Shown: positions 14,868 to 22,337 of the stretch, in pieces
Position numbering within the stretch: the first letter of the stretch is position 1
Layout: each line of letters opens with the position of its first letter
Source: Nocardia gamkensis NBRC 108242
GTDB taxonomy: Bacteria; Actinomycetota; Actinomycetes; Mycobacteriales; Mycobacteriaceae
Length of the DNA: 33,377 nt
Direction: 5' to 3'
Assembly: GCF_001612985.1 (NCBI RefSeq)
Contig: NZ_BDBM01000073.1
Coordinates: forward strand, 1-33,377
Translations under genes and position numbers: made by a program
The notes under the pieces: model-generated
The model's database searches: none
What the model saw: only the letters and a program-made list of their open reading frames with translations
What the model was told of the DNA's origin: nothing

Positions 14868-16457
14868 ATGACCAATCTGTCTTTTTCCGATCTCACTTTC
14901 GGCTGGCCGGGCGGCACCCCCGTTTTCGACGGCGTCGACGCCGTCCTCGGCCCCGGTCACATCGGCCTGGTGGGCGGTAACGGTGCGGGCAAGTCCACTT
15001 TGCTGCGGCTGATCGCAGGGGAGCTGAAGCCCGTTCGCGGGTCCGTCGCCGTCACCGGGCATCTCGGGTATCTGCGCCAAGATCTCGGCCTGGGTGCGGG
15101 GCAGCGCGTCGATGCGGTGCTGGGCATCGCGGAGGTGCGAAAGGCATTGCACCGCATCGAGTCCGGGTCGGGCGGTGAGGCCGACTTCGATCTGGTCGGT
15201 AATCACTGGGATGTCGAGGAGCGGGCGTTGGCGTTGCTGGCCCGACTCGGCCTGCACTACGTCGCCGACTCGGTGGAGCAGCTCGATCGCACGCTCGACA
15301 CTCTCTCCGGCGGCGAGACGGTGCTGCTCGGACTGATCGCCGAGCTGCTCGCCGAGCCGGACGTGCTGCTGCTGGACGAACCGACGAACAACCTGGACCG
15401 GGTGGCGCGAGCACGGCTCTACGAGGTGGTCGGGCAGTTCTCCGGCACCGTGCTCACGGTCAGCCACGATCGTGAGCTGCTCGAGCGGATGACCTCCATC
15501 GCGGAGCTGCGCCACGGCGAATTGCGGCTGTTCGGCGGGAATTTCAGCGAGTACGAGCGGATCGTCGCCGCCGAGCAGGAAGCGGCTCGCGCCGCGATCC
15601 GCGACGCGCGCAGCGATGTCCGCAAGCAGGCCCGCGAACTCGTCGAGGCACGCATCAAGCTGGACCGCAGGCAGCGATACGGACAGAAGATGTGGGATCA
15701 GAAGCGCGAGCCGAAGATCATCATGAACGAACGCAAACGGCAGGCGCAGGTGTCGGCGGGCAAGCTGCGCAACAACCACATCGAGAAGCTGGACACCGCC
15801 AAGGAACAGCTCGAGCAGGCCAAGGAGCTGTTGCGCGACGATCGGGAGATCCGCGTGGAGCTACCCGGCACGCGGTTGTATCCCGGCCAGGACGTGATCG
15901 AGCTGGACCGGGTCGAGCTGGCGTGCGGGCCCACGGTGACGTTGCGGGTGTCCGGTCCGGAGCGGATCGCGCTGACCGGCCGCAACGGCGTCGGCAAGAC
16001 GACGTTGCTGCGGCGCATCGCGCAGGAGGGGCCGAAGGTGCCGTGGCGGATGCTGCCGCAGCGGCTGGACGTGTTCGACGAGCGGCGATCGGTCTTCGAG
16101 AACGTCGCCTCGACGGCGCCGCACGCGTCCGCGGAGCGGATCCGGGCGCAGCTGGCCCGCTTCCTGTTCCGTGGCGCGGATGCCGACGTCGCGGCCGCGG
16201 CACTGTCGGGCGGTGAACGGTTGCGCGCGGCGCTGGCCATGCTGCTGCTGGCCGATCCGGCGCCGCGGCTGCTGCTGCTGGACGAGCCGACCAACAATCT
16301 CGACCTGCCCAGCCTGGAGCACCTGACCCAGGCGCTGGCGAGCTTCGAGGGCGCGCTGATCGTGGTCAGTCACGATCCGCGTTTCCTCGACGACATCGGG
16401 GTGACTCGTCGTCTCGAGCTCACCGCGGAGGGATTGGTGGAGACGCTCGTGGCTTGA
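14868..16457 (+). CDS. ABC-F family ATPase
   Basis: 529 residues with two ABC domains and no membrane segment, so it acts in the cytoplasm, probably on ribosomes. Domain 1: Walker A GGNGAGKST (36-44), signature LSGGE (146-150), Walker B LLLDEPTNNLD (167-177). A charged helical linker (about 225-340, rich in Arg, Lys and Glu) corresponds to the P-site-reaching arm of ABC-F proteins. Domain 2: GRNGVGKTT (about 370-378), LSGGE (about 446-450), LLLDEPTNNLD. Members either rescue stalled translation or protect ribosomes from antibiotics; which applies here cannot be decided. The ATG at 14868 has AGGAG at 14858-14862; the frame runs open 17 codons upstream. It has a 165-base leader and is followed by a strong hairpin. 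Confidence 0.92.
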   Translation: MTNLSFSDLTFGWPGGTPVFDGVDAVLGPGHIGLVGGNGAGKSTLLRLIAGELKPVRGSVAVTGHLGYLRQDLGLGAGQRVDAVLGIAEVRKALHRIESGSGGEADFDLVGNHWDVEERALALLARLGLHYVADSVEQLDRTLDTLSGGETVLLGLIAELLAEPDVLLLDEPTNNLDRVARARLYEVVGQFSGTVLTVSHDRELLERMTSIAELRHGELRLFGGNFSEYERIVAAEQEAARAAIRDARSDVRKQARELVEARIKLDRRQRYGQKMWDQKREPKIIMNERKRQAQVSAGKLRNNHIEKLDTAKEQLEQAKELLRDDREIRVELPGTRLYPGQDVIELDRVELACGPTVTLRVSGPERIALTGRNGVGKTTLLRRIAQEGPKVPWRMLPQRLDVFDERRSVFENVASTAPHASAERIRAQLARFLFRGADADVAAAALSGGERLRAALAMLLLADPAPRLLLLDEPTNNLDLPSLEHLTQALASFEGALIVVSHDPRFLDDIGVTRRLELTAEGLVETLVA

Positions 16458-16589
16458 CGCGCCGTCGCCGTCGAGAGCCGCTTCGGGCGCGGAACCGGCC
16501 TCCCGGCGACAGGCGGAGGCCGAGCCGACAGCGGTGCCCGTCAGCAGCGTGGGGCGACGAACCGCGCGGGCTGCGACCTGCCGGCCTGC

Positions 16590-16640
16590 ACGCGCACGGG
16601 AGCCAGGCACCGGTTGGTGGTGCCCGGCTCCGGTGCGCGT
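16590..16640 (+). terminator. long hairpin terminator after the ABC-F gene
   Basis: Arms 16590-16611 and 16619-16640 pair over 22 bases with two mismatches around a 7-base loop (GGTTGGT). The core is GGAGCC opposite GGCTCC and GGCACC opposite GGTGCC. No U-tract follows. It lies about 130 bases after the ABC-F stop and isolates that gene from the vWA operon. Confidence 0.75.
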
Positions 16641-16689
16641 CGTCGAGGTACCACCCAGAGCGAGGGCGGACGGCCGATGTGCGCGAACC

Positions 16690-16719
16690 TTGACCGCGCT
16701 AGTTTTAGTCACTTACACT
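16690..16719 (+). promoter_or_regulatory. promoter of the vWA/PurA-like/NrtR-like operon
   Basis: TTGACC at 16690-16695 and TACACT at 16714-16719 are separated by 18 bases, close to the vegetative consensus TTGACA-TATAAT. Transcription would start near 16726, leaving a leader of about 18 bases with AGAGAGGA at 16727-16734 as ribosome site for the ATG at 16744. Confidence 0.65.
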
Positions 16720-16724
16720 AAAAC
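16702..16724. promoter_or_regulatory. operator: inverted repeat covering the -10
   Basis: GTTTTAGT (16702-16709) and ACTAAAAC (16717-16724) are perfect reverse complements around a 7-base centre. The element covers the -10 and most of the spacer of the promoter, so a bound protein would block RNA polymerase. It is very AT-rich against its surroundings. The NrtR-like regulator encoded at the end of the same operon is the obvious candidate. Confidence 0.8.
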
Positions 16725-16743
16725 ATAGAGAGGACGTGATCAC

Positions 16744-17691
16744 ATGGGATACGGAAACTGGGACGACTCCACCTACCGCGCGGCGAAGACCTTCCGCGCC
16801 GCTCGCGGCATCGATGACTTCGGCTACACCGCCGACATGCGGGCCGAGCCGCACGCCGAGTGGCGGGTGCACCCGACGCTGGACCCGCTCGGCGTCACGG
16901 TGCGCGAATGCCGGGATTCGGCCGAGCACGGCAGCTCGCTGCCCATCGCGGTGCTGTTCGACGTCACCGGATCGATGGGGCGGGTGCCGCGGATCATGCA
17001 GGACAAGCTGGGTACCCTGCACGGTCTGTTGCGGCGCAAGGGCTATGCGGACGACCCGCAGATCCTGTTCGGCGCGATCGGCGACGCGGACACCGACCGC
17101 GTGCCGTTGCAGATCGGCCAGTTCGAATCCGACAACCGGATGGACGAGCAGTTGCGCGCCATCTTCCTGGAGGGCGGCGGCGGTGGGCAGAAGTCCGAGA
17201 GCTACGAACTGGCCGCCTACTTCCTGGCGACGCACATCGCGACCGACGCGTGGGACAAGCGGCGCAAGAAGGGCTACCTGTTCCTGATCGGCGACGAGCT
17301 GAACAAGCCGCGGCTGGCCTCCCGCCACATCCGCGCGATCATCGGCGACAGTGTGCGCCAGGACATCTCGGTGGAATCCATCTACCGCGAGCTCACCGAA
17401 CGCTGGCACGTGCATTACATCCTGCCCAACCAGTCCAGCTACTTCCACGACCCGGAGATCGCCGAGCACTGGCGTGATCTGCTCGGCCAGAACTTCCTGC
17501 GCCTGGACGACCCGGCGGCGGTGTGCGAACTCATCGCGCTGACGATCGGATTGGCGGAAGGTCGCGTCGACCTGGCCGCCGGGCTGGCGGATTTGCGGGA
17601 TGTCGGGTCCGTGGCCGAGGCCGCGTCGGTAGGCAAGGCGCTCGGGGCCGACGGCGGGCGAGCGCGGGCATTGCCGCGCGGCCGCGGTTGA
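16744..17691 (+). CDS. vWA-domain protein of a PurA-like/NrtR-like operon
   Basis: 315 residues, no signal peptide and no membrane helix, so cytoplasmic. After a 65-residue N-terminal region (starting MGYGNWDDSTYRAAKTFRAA), a von Willebrand A domain begins at LPIAVLFDVTGSMG; Asp73, Thr75 and Ser77 give a D-x-T-x-S variant of the metal-binding MIDAS motif. LFGAIGDADTDR (about 109-119) and KGYLFLIGDELNKP are core strands with further acidic residues. A Gly-rich turn EGGGGGQKSES (about 144-154) follows the second strand. The last 45 residues are low-complexity Ala/Gly/Arg. The family's function is not known to me; vWA proteins usually bridge partners through a metal ion. It is the first gene of the operon, with an operator-controlled promoter, and ends 14 bases before the PurA-like ATG. 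Confidence 0.85.
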   Translation: MGYGNWDDSTYRAAKTFRAARGIDDFGYTADMRAEPHAEWRVHPTLDPLGVTVRECRDSAEHGSSLPIAVLFDVTGSMGRVPRIMQDKLGTLHGLLRRKGYADDPQILFGAIGDADTDRVPLQIGQFESDNRMDEQLRAIFLEGGGGGQKSESYELAAYFLATHIATDAWDKRRKKGYLFLIGDELNKPRLASRHIRAIIGDSVRQDISVESIYRELTERWHVHYILPNQSSYFHDPEIAEHWRDLLGQNFLRLDDPAAVCELIALTIGLAEGRVDLAAGLADLRDVGSVAEAASVGKALGADGGRARALPRGRG

Positions 17692-17705
17692 AGCCGGGGC
17701 GGGCG

Positions 17706-18959
17706 ATGTTCGGGTCGCACATCATCGTCGTGGATCTCGGTTTCGGGGACGCGGGCAAGGGCGCGACGGTCGACTGGCTCTGCGCCCCCGAGTCGGGATT
17801 CGAGGTCGCCGCCGTGGTCCGGTTCAACGGCGGGGCGCAGGCGGCGCACAACGTGATCGCCGACGGACGGCATCACACGTTCGCGCAGTTCGGATCGGGG
17901 ACGTTCGCGGGCGTCCCGACACTGCTGTCGCGGCACATGCTGGTCGAACCGATCGCGCTTGCCGCCGAGGCGCGCAGGTTGGCCGCGCTGGGCGTCCGGG
18001 ATCCGCTGTCGTTGTTACGGATCGACGGGCGGGCATTGCTCACCACGCCGATCCACATCGCCGCCAACCGTGCCCGCGAGGATGCGCGGGGTCGCGCGCG
18101 GCACGGTTCGTGCGGCCGTGGGATCGGCGAGACCGCAGGGTACGCGCTGGCGCACACGGCACCGACCGTGTCGGATTGCCTGCGACCCCGGGTGCTGCGC
18201 CGCAAGCTGCGGGCGCTGGCGGCGTACTACGGGCCGCTGATCGCGTCGAGCGAACATCGTTACGAGCCGATCGATGACCTGGTCGACATGTACGGGGAGT
18301 TCGCCGCAGCGGTCCCCATCGTCGGCGACGACCAGCTGGCTCGGTTCGCGCGGCGCGGCACGGTGGTGTTCGAAGGCGCCCAAGGCGTCCTGCTCGACGA
18401 GTGGCGCGGGTTCCATCCGCACACCACCTGGTCGACGGTCGAGCCGCGCAACGCGCACGCGATGCTCGCCGAGATCGGCGCGCGCGGCTATGTGCTCGGC
18501 GTCACCCGCACCTATCAGACCCGCCACGGCCCGGGCCCTTTCCCCACCGAGGATCCGGGCCTCGTCCTGCCCGAGCCGCACAATGCGGCAGGCCGCTACC
18601 AAGGCGAATTCCGTCTCGGGCACTTGGACACGGTGCTGCTGCGCTACGCCATCGAGGTCTCGGGCGGTGTCGACGGTCTCGCCGTCAACCACCTGGACGC
18701 GCCCGGAAGGCGATACGCCGCAACCGGTTACACCGTGGATGGCGCGGCCTGGGACCGGGTGTCCGCCGGACGCAGGCGGGACCTCGACCACCAGCGGGAG
18801 TTGACCCGGTTGCTCTCGCGCGCCGAGCCCGTCCTCGCCGAAATGCCGGACGACCCGGTGCCGTGGCTGGCCAGGACGCTCGGTGTGCCGGTCGCGCTCA
18901 CCGCCGACGGCCCCGGCCGCCGCCACCGCACCCGCACGACGTATCCCGTCGCGGCGTGA
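17706..18959 (+). CDS. divergent adenylosuccinate synthetase-like enzyme (PurA paralogue)
   Basis: 417 residues over the full length of the PurA fold. Conserved: the phosphate loop GFGDAGKG with catalytic-type Asp15, His48 in GGAQAAHN (E. coli GGHNAGH), GRGIG (137-141), EGAQGVLLD (223-231), and TRHGPGPFPTE (272-282). Changed: the aspartate-binding loop (TTGRRRR in E. coli) reads RYQGEFR; the guanine-specificity KLD reads HLD (329-331); the arginine after GRGIG that contacts the IMP phosphate is not evident. So it probably ligates or phosphorylates a different nucleotide, or uses another amine; this is inference. It is unlikely to be the housekeeping PurA. ATG 17706 is used; an in-frame TTG at 17688 overlaps the vWA stop and would couple the two. 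A 68-base gap follows before the NrtR-like gene. Confidence 0.85.
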   Translation: MFGSHIIVVDLGFGDAGKGATVDWLCAPESGFEVAAVVRFNGGAQAAHNVIADGRHHTFAQFGSGTFAGVPTLLSRHMLVEPIALAAEARRLAALGVRDPLSLLRIDGRALLTTPIHIAANRAREDARGRARHGSCGRGIGETAGYALAHTAPTVSDCLRPRVLRRKLRALAAYYGPLIASSEHRYEPIDDLVDMYGEFAAAVPIVGDDQLARFARRGTVVFEGAQGVLLDEWRGFHPHTTWSTVEPRNAHAMLAEIGARGYVLGVTRTYQTRHGPGPFPTEDPGLVLPEPHNAAGRYQGEFRLGHLDTVLLRYAIEVSGGVDGLAVNHLDAPGRRYAATGYTVDGAAWDRVSAGRRRDLDHQRELTRLLSRAEPVLAEMPDDPVPWLARTLGVPVALTADGPGRRHRTRTTYPVAA

Positions 18960-19027
18960 TCGTCCGCGCAGACATTCCGCGAGACGGGTCCGCCTGCCGC
19001 GTGGCGGGTCGGGCAGGATGGGTGGCC

Positions 19028-19654
19028 GTGGAGCAGTCCGTTGTGTCGGTGGATGTCGTGGCGTTGCGGTTCTGGGACGAGGACGGCGGCGTCCGATTCG
19101 GGATCGCACCCCGGGCGATGGAACCGTTCGCGGGGCAGCTCGCCTTGCCCGGTGTGCTGCTCGGACGGGGGGAGCGGCTGGCCGTCGCGGCGCGACGCGC
19201 GGTGCACACCAAATTGGACGTCCCGGAGGCCGCCATCGGCTCGGTGGGGCAATTGGTGACCTTCGACGAGCCGAACCGCGACCCGCGCGGGCCGACGCTC
19301 TCGATCGCGATGTGGGCGGTGGTGGGACCGCACGAGGGACCGGCGCGGTGGACCGCCTTCGACGAGGTGCCCGAACTGGCCTTCGACCACAATCGCGTCG
19401 TCGCGGTGGCCCGCGACGTCCTGACGCGGTTGCTGTGGAAGGACCTGACGTTCACCAGGGCCCTGCTCGGCGAGGAATTTCCGGCGACCAAGGCGGTGGA
19501 GGCCGTCACAGCGCTGTCCGGAGCCCGTCCCGACGCCGCGAACCTGAACCGGACGCTGGCGGCCATCCCGGGCCTGGCGCGCACCACCGAACGGCGGCGC
19601 GTCAAAGCGACCGGCCGGCCCGCGGCAGTGTGGGCCTTCGGCGCGCAGGAGTGA
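19028..19654 (+). CDS. NrtR-like regulator: degenerate Nudix domain plus winged helix
   Basis: 208 residues from GTG 19028. Residues 5-130 form a Nudix fold: the Nudix-box position (42-67, beginning GVLLGRGERL) keeps the glycine and helix but lacks the catalytic R-E-U-x-E-E acidic residues. TFDEPNRDPRG (78-88) and LAFDHNRVVAVA (117-128) are typical of the NrtR family. Residues about 150-204 form a winged helix ending in ATGRPAAVWAF, matching the usual NrtR end 'GRPaxLYxF'. NrtR proteins use the inactive Nudix domain to sense ADP-ribose-like ligands and repress genes, often of NAD metabolism. Here the likely target is its own operon through the 16702-16724 repeat. AGGA at 19015-19018 suits GTG 19028 better than GTG 19022. 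Confidence 0.82.
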   Translation: MEQSVVSVDVVALRFWDEDGGVRFGIAPRAMEPFAGQLALPGVLLGRGERLAVAARRAVHTKLDVPEAAIGSVGQLVTFDEPNRDPRGPTLSIAMWAVVGPHEGPARWTAFDEVPELAFDHNRVVAVARDVLTRLLWKDLTFTRALLGEEFPATKAVEAVTALSGARPDAANLNRTLAAIPGLARTTERRRVKATGRPAAVWAFGAQE

Positions 19655-19700
19655 ACGACAGTGCGCGGTGTCGCGTCGAGGCCGATCGAAGGGCCCGCGG

Positions 19701-19954
19701 TCAGCGGCGCGGTGCGTACATGATGATCGCGACCCCGATCAGGCAGATCGCCGCGCCCGGATAGTCCCAGCGGTCGGGGCGGAACTTGTCCACCAGCATG
19801 CCCCAGGCCAGCGATCCCGCGACGAAGACACCGCCGTAGGCGGCGAGAATACGGCCGAAGTTCGGGTCCGCCAGCCCTGCCACACCAGCCAGGCGCCGCC
19901 GATCTCGGCGAGCGCGGCGAGGGCGAACAACAGCAACGAGCGGGCGACCGTCAT
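19701..19954 (-). pseudogene. ynfA/UPF0060 membrane protein gene broken by an internal deletion
   Basis: The first 29 codons (ATG 19954) read MTVARSLLLFALAALAEIGG then AWLVWQGWR, the typical first helix of YnfA-family small transporters. The frame then runs into unrelated residues. In the next frame, from about 19885 down to the TGA at 19703-19701, the rest of the family follows: DPNFGRILAAYGGVFVAGSL, AWGMLVDKFRPDRWD and GAAICLIGVAIIMYAPR. The second helix of the family (about 25 residues, usually ending near ATLQP) is missing, so this is a deletion plus frameshift, not one lost base. YnfA proteins have four helices and are linked to small multidrug-resistance pumps. The start overlaps the phosphoesterase stop (ATGA), so the intact gene was once coupled to it. 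Confidence 0.82.
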
Positions 19955-20733
19955 GGCGGGGACGGTACTTGCTCGCGATCCGTCGGACGCGAATCAGGAG
20001 CGACCTCATAGACGGCGTAGGCGCGCCCGAGCACGGGGTAGGAGACGTTGCGCACCGGCACGCCGCCCTGGGTACGCCCGAATTCCGTTCCACCGTGGGC
20101 ATGTCCGTGGACGGCCAGCACCGCTCCGCCCGCGTCGACGGCCACGGCCAGATCATGGCAGCCGAGTCCGGCGTAGATCTTGGGCGGTTCACCGGCCAAC
20201 GTGTCGATGACCGGTGCGAAATGCGTGAGCGCGATGCGGGTTTCGCAGTCGATCCGGTCGAGTGCCTGGCGGAGGCGAAGGGCGTCGAGTGGGCCGCGGC
20301 GCATGCGGGCGCGGTGTTCGGCGGAACCCTCCTCCGGTGTGCCGGGATGGCCCGGGAAGCCGCCGCTGCCGCCCATGACTCCGGCGATGCCCACCCGGAT
20401 TCCCTCGATGTCGAGGCTGATCGCGGTGCCGTCCAGCACGTGGACGCCCAACGCGGTGAGCTGTGCCGCGATCAGGTAACCCGATCGTTGATCGTGGTCG
20501 TGATTGCCGAGCACGGCGACCACCGGTACGGGAAGACCGTCGAGTTCGGCACAGAGCAATTCCGACTCCGCGCGGGTGCCACCATCGGTGAGATCGCCTG
20601 CGAGTAACAGGATGTCGGCGTCCGCGGAAAGGCGCAGGAAGTCGGGACGGAAACGTCCGGCGACCGCCGCGCGCATATGCAGGTCGCCGACGGCGGCGAC
20701 GCGGAGGCATTCGGTGCTGCGCGCTGCGGTCAC
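19951..20733 (-). CDS. metallophosphoesterase (calcineurin-like)
   Basis: 260 residues from GTG 20733. The five metal-binding blocks of the family are in order: VGDLHM (Asp17, His19), LAGDLTDGG (Asp47), LGNHDHD (Asn77, His78), THFAP and HGHAHGG. It therefore hydrolyses a phosphomono- or diester with two metal ions; the substrate is not predictable, though nucleases and cyclic-nucleotide phosphodiesterases occur in this superfamily. There is no signal peptide, so it is cytoplasmic. The GTG is chosen because the first strand starts ten residues later; the frame stays open to 20832 with arginine-rich residues unlike a protein N-terminus. The stop overlaps the ynfA pseudogene start by four bases. 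Confidence 0.88.
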   Translation of the reverse strand: MTAARSTECLRVAAVGDLHMRAAVAGRFRPDFLRLSADADILLLAGDLTDGGTRAESELLCAELDGLPVPVVAVLGNHDHDQRSGYLIAAQLTALGVHVLDGTAISLDIEGIRVGIAGVMGGSGGFPGHPGTPEEGSAEHRARMRRGPLDALRLRQALDRIDCETRIALTHFAPVIDTLAGEPPKIYAGLGCHDLAVAVDAGGAVLAVHGHAHGGTEFGRTQGGVPVRNVSYPVLGRAYAVYEVAPDSRPTDREQVPSPP

Positions 20734-20992
20734 GACGGCCAGTCGGCCACAGCGGCGAAGGCGTGTCAAGCGATGGCGCGAAAGCCGTGCGCGACGATCG
20801 ATCGTCACACGGATCCGGAACTCGACGTTCACCTGGCCGCGACCGGCCGTGAAGTTCGGATATAGCTTGCCGCTATTCCTTGTTCAGGGCGTGTTCAGCG
20901 AGGCTACCGACAGTGTGGCCCTCGATGAAACGTCCATGAACACTGCCGTGGCGGGCTATCGCGCCTGCCCGCCGGTCCCGCATGGTCGCGGT

Positions 20993-21967
20993 ATGAGCCG
21001 AGCGCAACTGCTGTCCAAAGTCGTTGCCGCCGCGGCGGCCGTCTTCCTTCCGCTGGCCGCGACCGGAGTCGCCGAGGGGGAGGCTCCGACGCCCAAGGTG
21101 GTCGTGATCGGCCTGGACGGCCTGATGTACGGCAAGGTCGAGCAGGTGCGGGCGCCGAATCTGCTGCGGCTGAGCGGAGAAGGCTTGCTGAGCCGTTCCT
21201 CGATCGCTCCGCACATCACCATCTCGGGTCCGTCCTGGGCCACCGTGCTGACCGGCGTGTGGGATCGCAAGCACGGCATCACCGACAACCGGTTCACCGC
21301 GTCCCCGTTCGCGCGGTACCCGACGGTGTTCACCCGGCTCGAGCGGGCTCGACCGGCGCTGAAGACCCAGTCCATCGCCACCTGGGACCAGATCGCCACC
21401 CTGACCGGCAGCGGCGACCCGCGCGCCGACGTCGTCGTCTCCACCGCGCCCGTGCCGGACGACCCGGACGAGTCCCGCACCGACGCCGCCACCACCGACG
21501 CCGTGGTCGCCGCGATCGGCCGATTCGCGCCCGACCTGCTGTTCACCCATCTGGACCAAGTCGACCGCGCCGGTCACGACGCGGGCGGGGCTTCGCGGGC
21601 CTACCTGGACGCCGTAACGCGCATCGACGCTCTGGTGGGCCGCATCGTCGCCGCCGTCGACGCCCGCGCCGCCGCCCATCCCGCCGAGCGGTGGACCGTA
21701 CTAGTCACCGCCGACCACGGCCACCTGCCCAGGGGCGGGCACGGCGGCCAATCCCCGGACGAGACGACCAACTTCGTCATCGCCCGCGGCCCGGACTTCC
21801 GGCCCGGCGCCACCAGTACCCGAGCGACCCTGGTCGACATCACCCCCACGGTGCTCGACCTCCTCGACGTCGCCCCCGGCGCCGACCTCGACGGCCGCTC
21901 CCTGCGCCCCGAGCCCGGACCCGCGCGGACGCCTTTGTCCGAACCCCTGCCCGCCGCGATCCGCTGA
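20993..21967 (+). CDS. exported type I phosphodiesterase / alkaline-phosphatase-superfamily protein
   Basis: 324 residues. A signal peptide with a hydrophobic core (about 8-25) precedes VVVIGLDGL, where Asp42 is the first metal ligand of the PF01663 family. The nucleophile region is ITISGPSWATVLTG with Ser81 at the position usually held by Thr or Ser; later ligands are in HLDQVDRAGHDAG and VTADHGH. The C-terminal block ATLVDITPTVLDLLDV is the usual end. Such enzymes hydrolyse phosphodiesters, pyrophosphates or phospholipid head groups outside the cytoplasm. The ATG at 20993 gives a complete signal peptide; the ribosome site is weak. It is divergent from the phosphoesterase, with 259 bases between starts that hold no other gene. 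Confidence 0.87.
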   Translation: MSRAQLLSKVVAAAAAVFLPLAATGVAEGEAPTPKVVVIGLDGLMYGKVEQVRAPNLLRLSGEGLLSRSSIAPHITISGPSWATVLTGVWDRKHGITDNRFTASPFARYPTVFTRLERARPALKTQSIATWDQIATLTGSGDPRADVVVSTAPVPDDPDESRTDAATTDAVVAAIGRFAPDLLFTHLDQVDRAGHDAGGASRAYLDAVTRIDALVGRIVAAVDARAAAHPAERWTVLVTADHGHLPRGGHGGQSPDETTNFVIARGPDFRPGATSTRATLVDITPTVLDLLDVAPGADLDGRSLRPEPGPARTPLSEPLPAAIR

Positions 21968-22337
21968 CCGCCCTCGCCCGGCCTCGTCTGTGGGCTCGCG
22001 CTCCGACCCGCGGGTCCGATACGTCTGGATCCACGAGCCGGGCAAACTCGCGCGGATGCAGTCCAGGGGTTGGTTGTCGCAGGTAGACGGCAAATCAGTG
22101 GTGGTGCGTCGCAGGACGGCTACCGCGTCCGGCGCATCACGAGCATCCGGTATGGGACGGTTGTCAGGAATAGTCCGGACCTCGGCACGCCCGCGTGCGT
22201 TCTTCGTCGCGACACCCTCGTGCGCATCCTTGGTTCGCGGAGCGGACGTCGCAGCTGCGCCCGGACTAAAGTTGGTGGTCCGGGAGGTTGCACCGGTCGG
22301 ATAGGGTGGTCCGATCGAGGCGCGGAGAGGTGGTGGC
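21968..22337. other. 370-base gap before rel, no gene recognised
   Basis: A 104-codon plus-strand frame (21990-22304) and a longer minus-strand frame are open here, but neither shows recognisable motifs. GC is slightly lower than in the flanks. TAGGGT at 22302-22307 could be a -10 for rel, giving a short leader; no matching -35 is evident. GGAGAGG at 22324-22330 is the rel ribosome site. The 10-base palindrome ACCCGCGGGT lies at 22006-22015. Confidence 0.4.

Noticed and set aside
17706..18959. Housekeeping adenylosuccinate synthetase
   Set aside because: Key substrate motifs are changed and the gene sits in an operator-controlled accessory operon.
17706..18959. Phage-type PurZ of a 2-aminoadenine genome system
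   Set aside because: No phage genes, DatZ, MazZ or DNA polymerase nearby; only the idea of a repurposed PurA fold is kept.
20793..20806. 14-base palindrome GACGATCGATCGTC upstream of the phosphoesterase
   Set aside because: GATCGATC-type palindromes arise often by chance in this composition and no promoter is evident beside it.
21990..22304. 104-codon frame before rel as a small gene
   Set aside because: No ribosome site, no motif, and composition unlike neighbouring proteins; left as intergenic.
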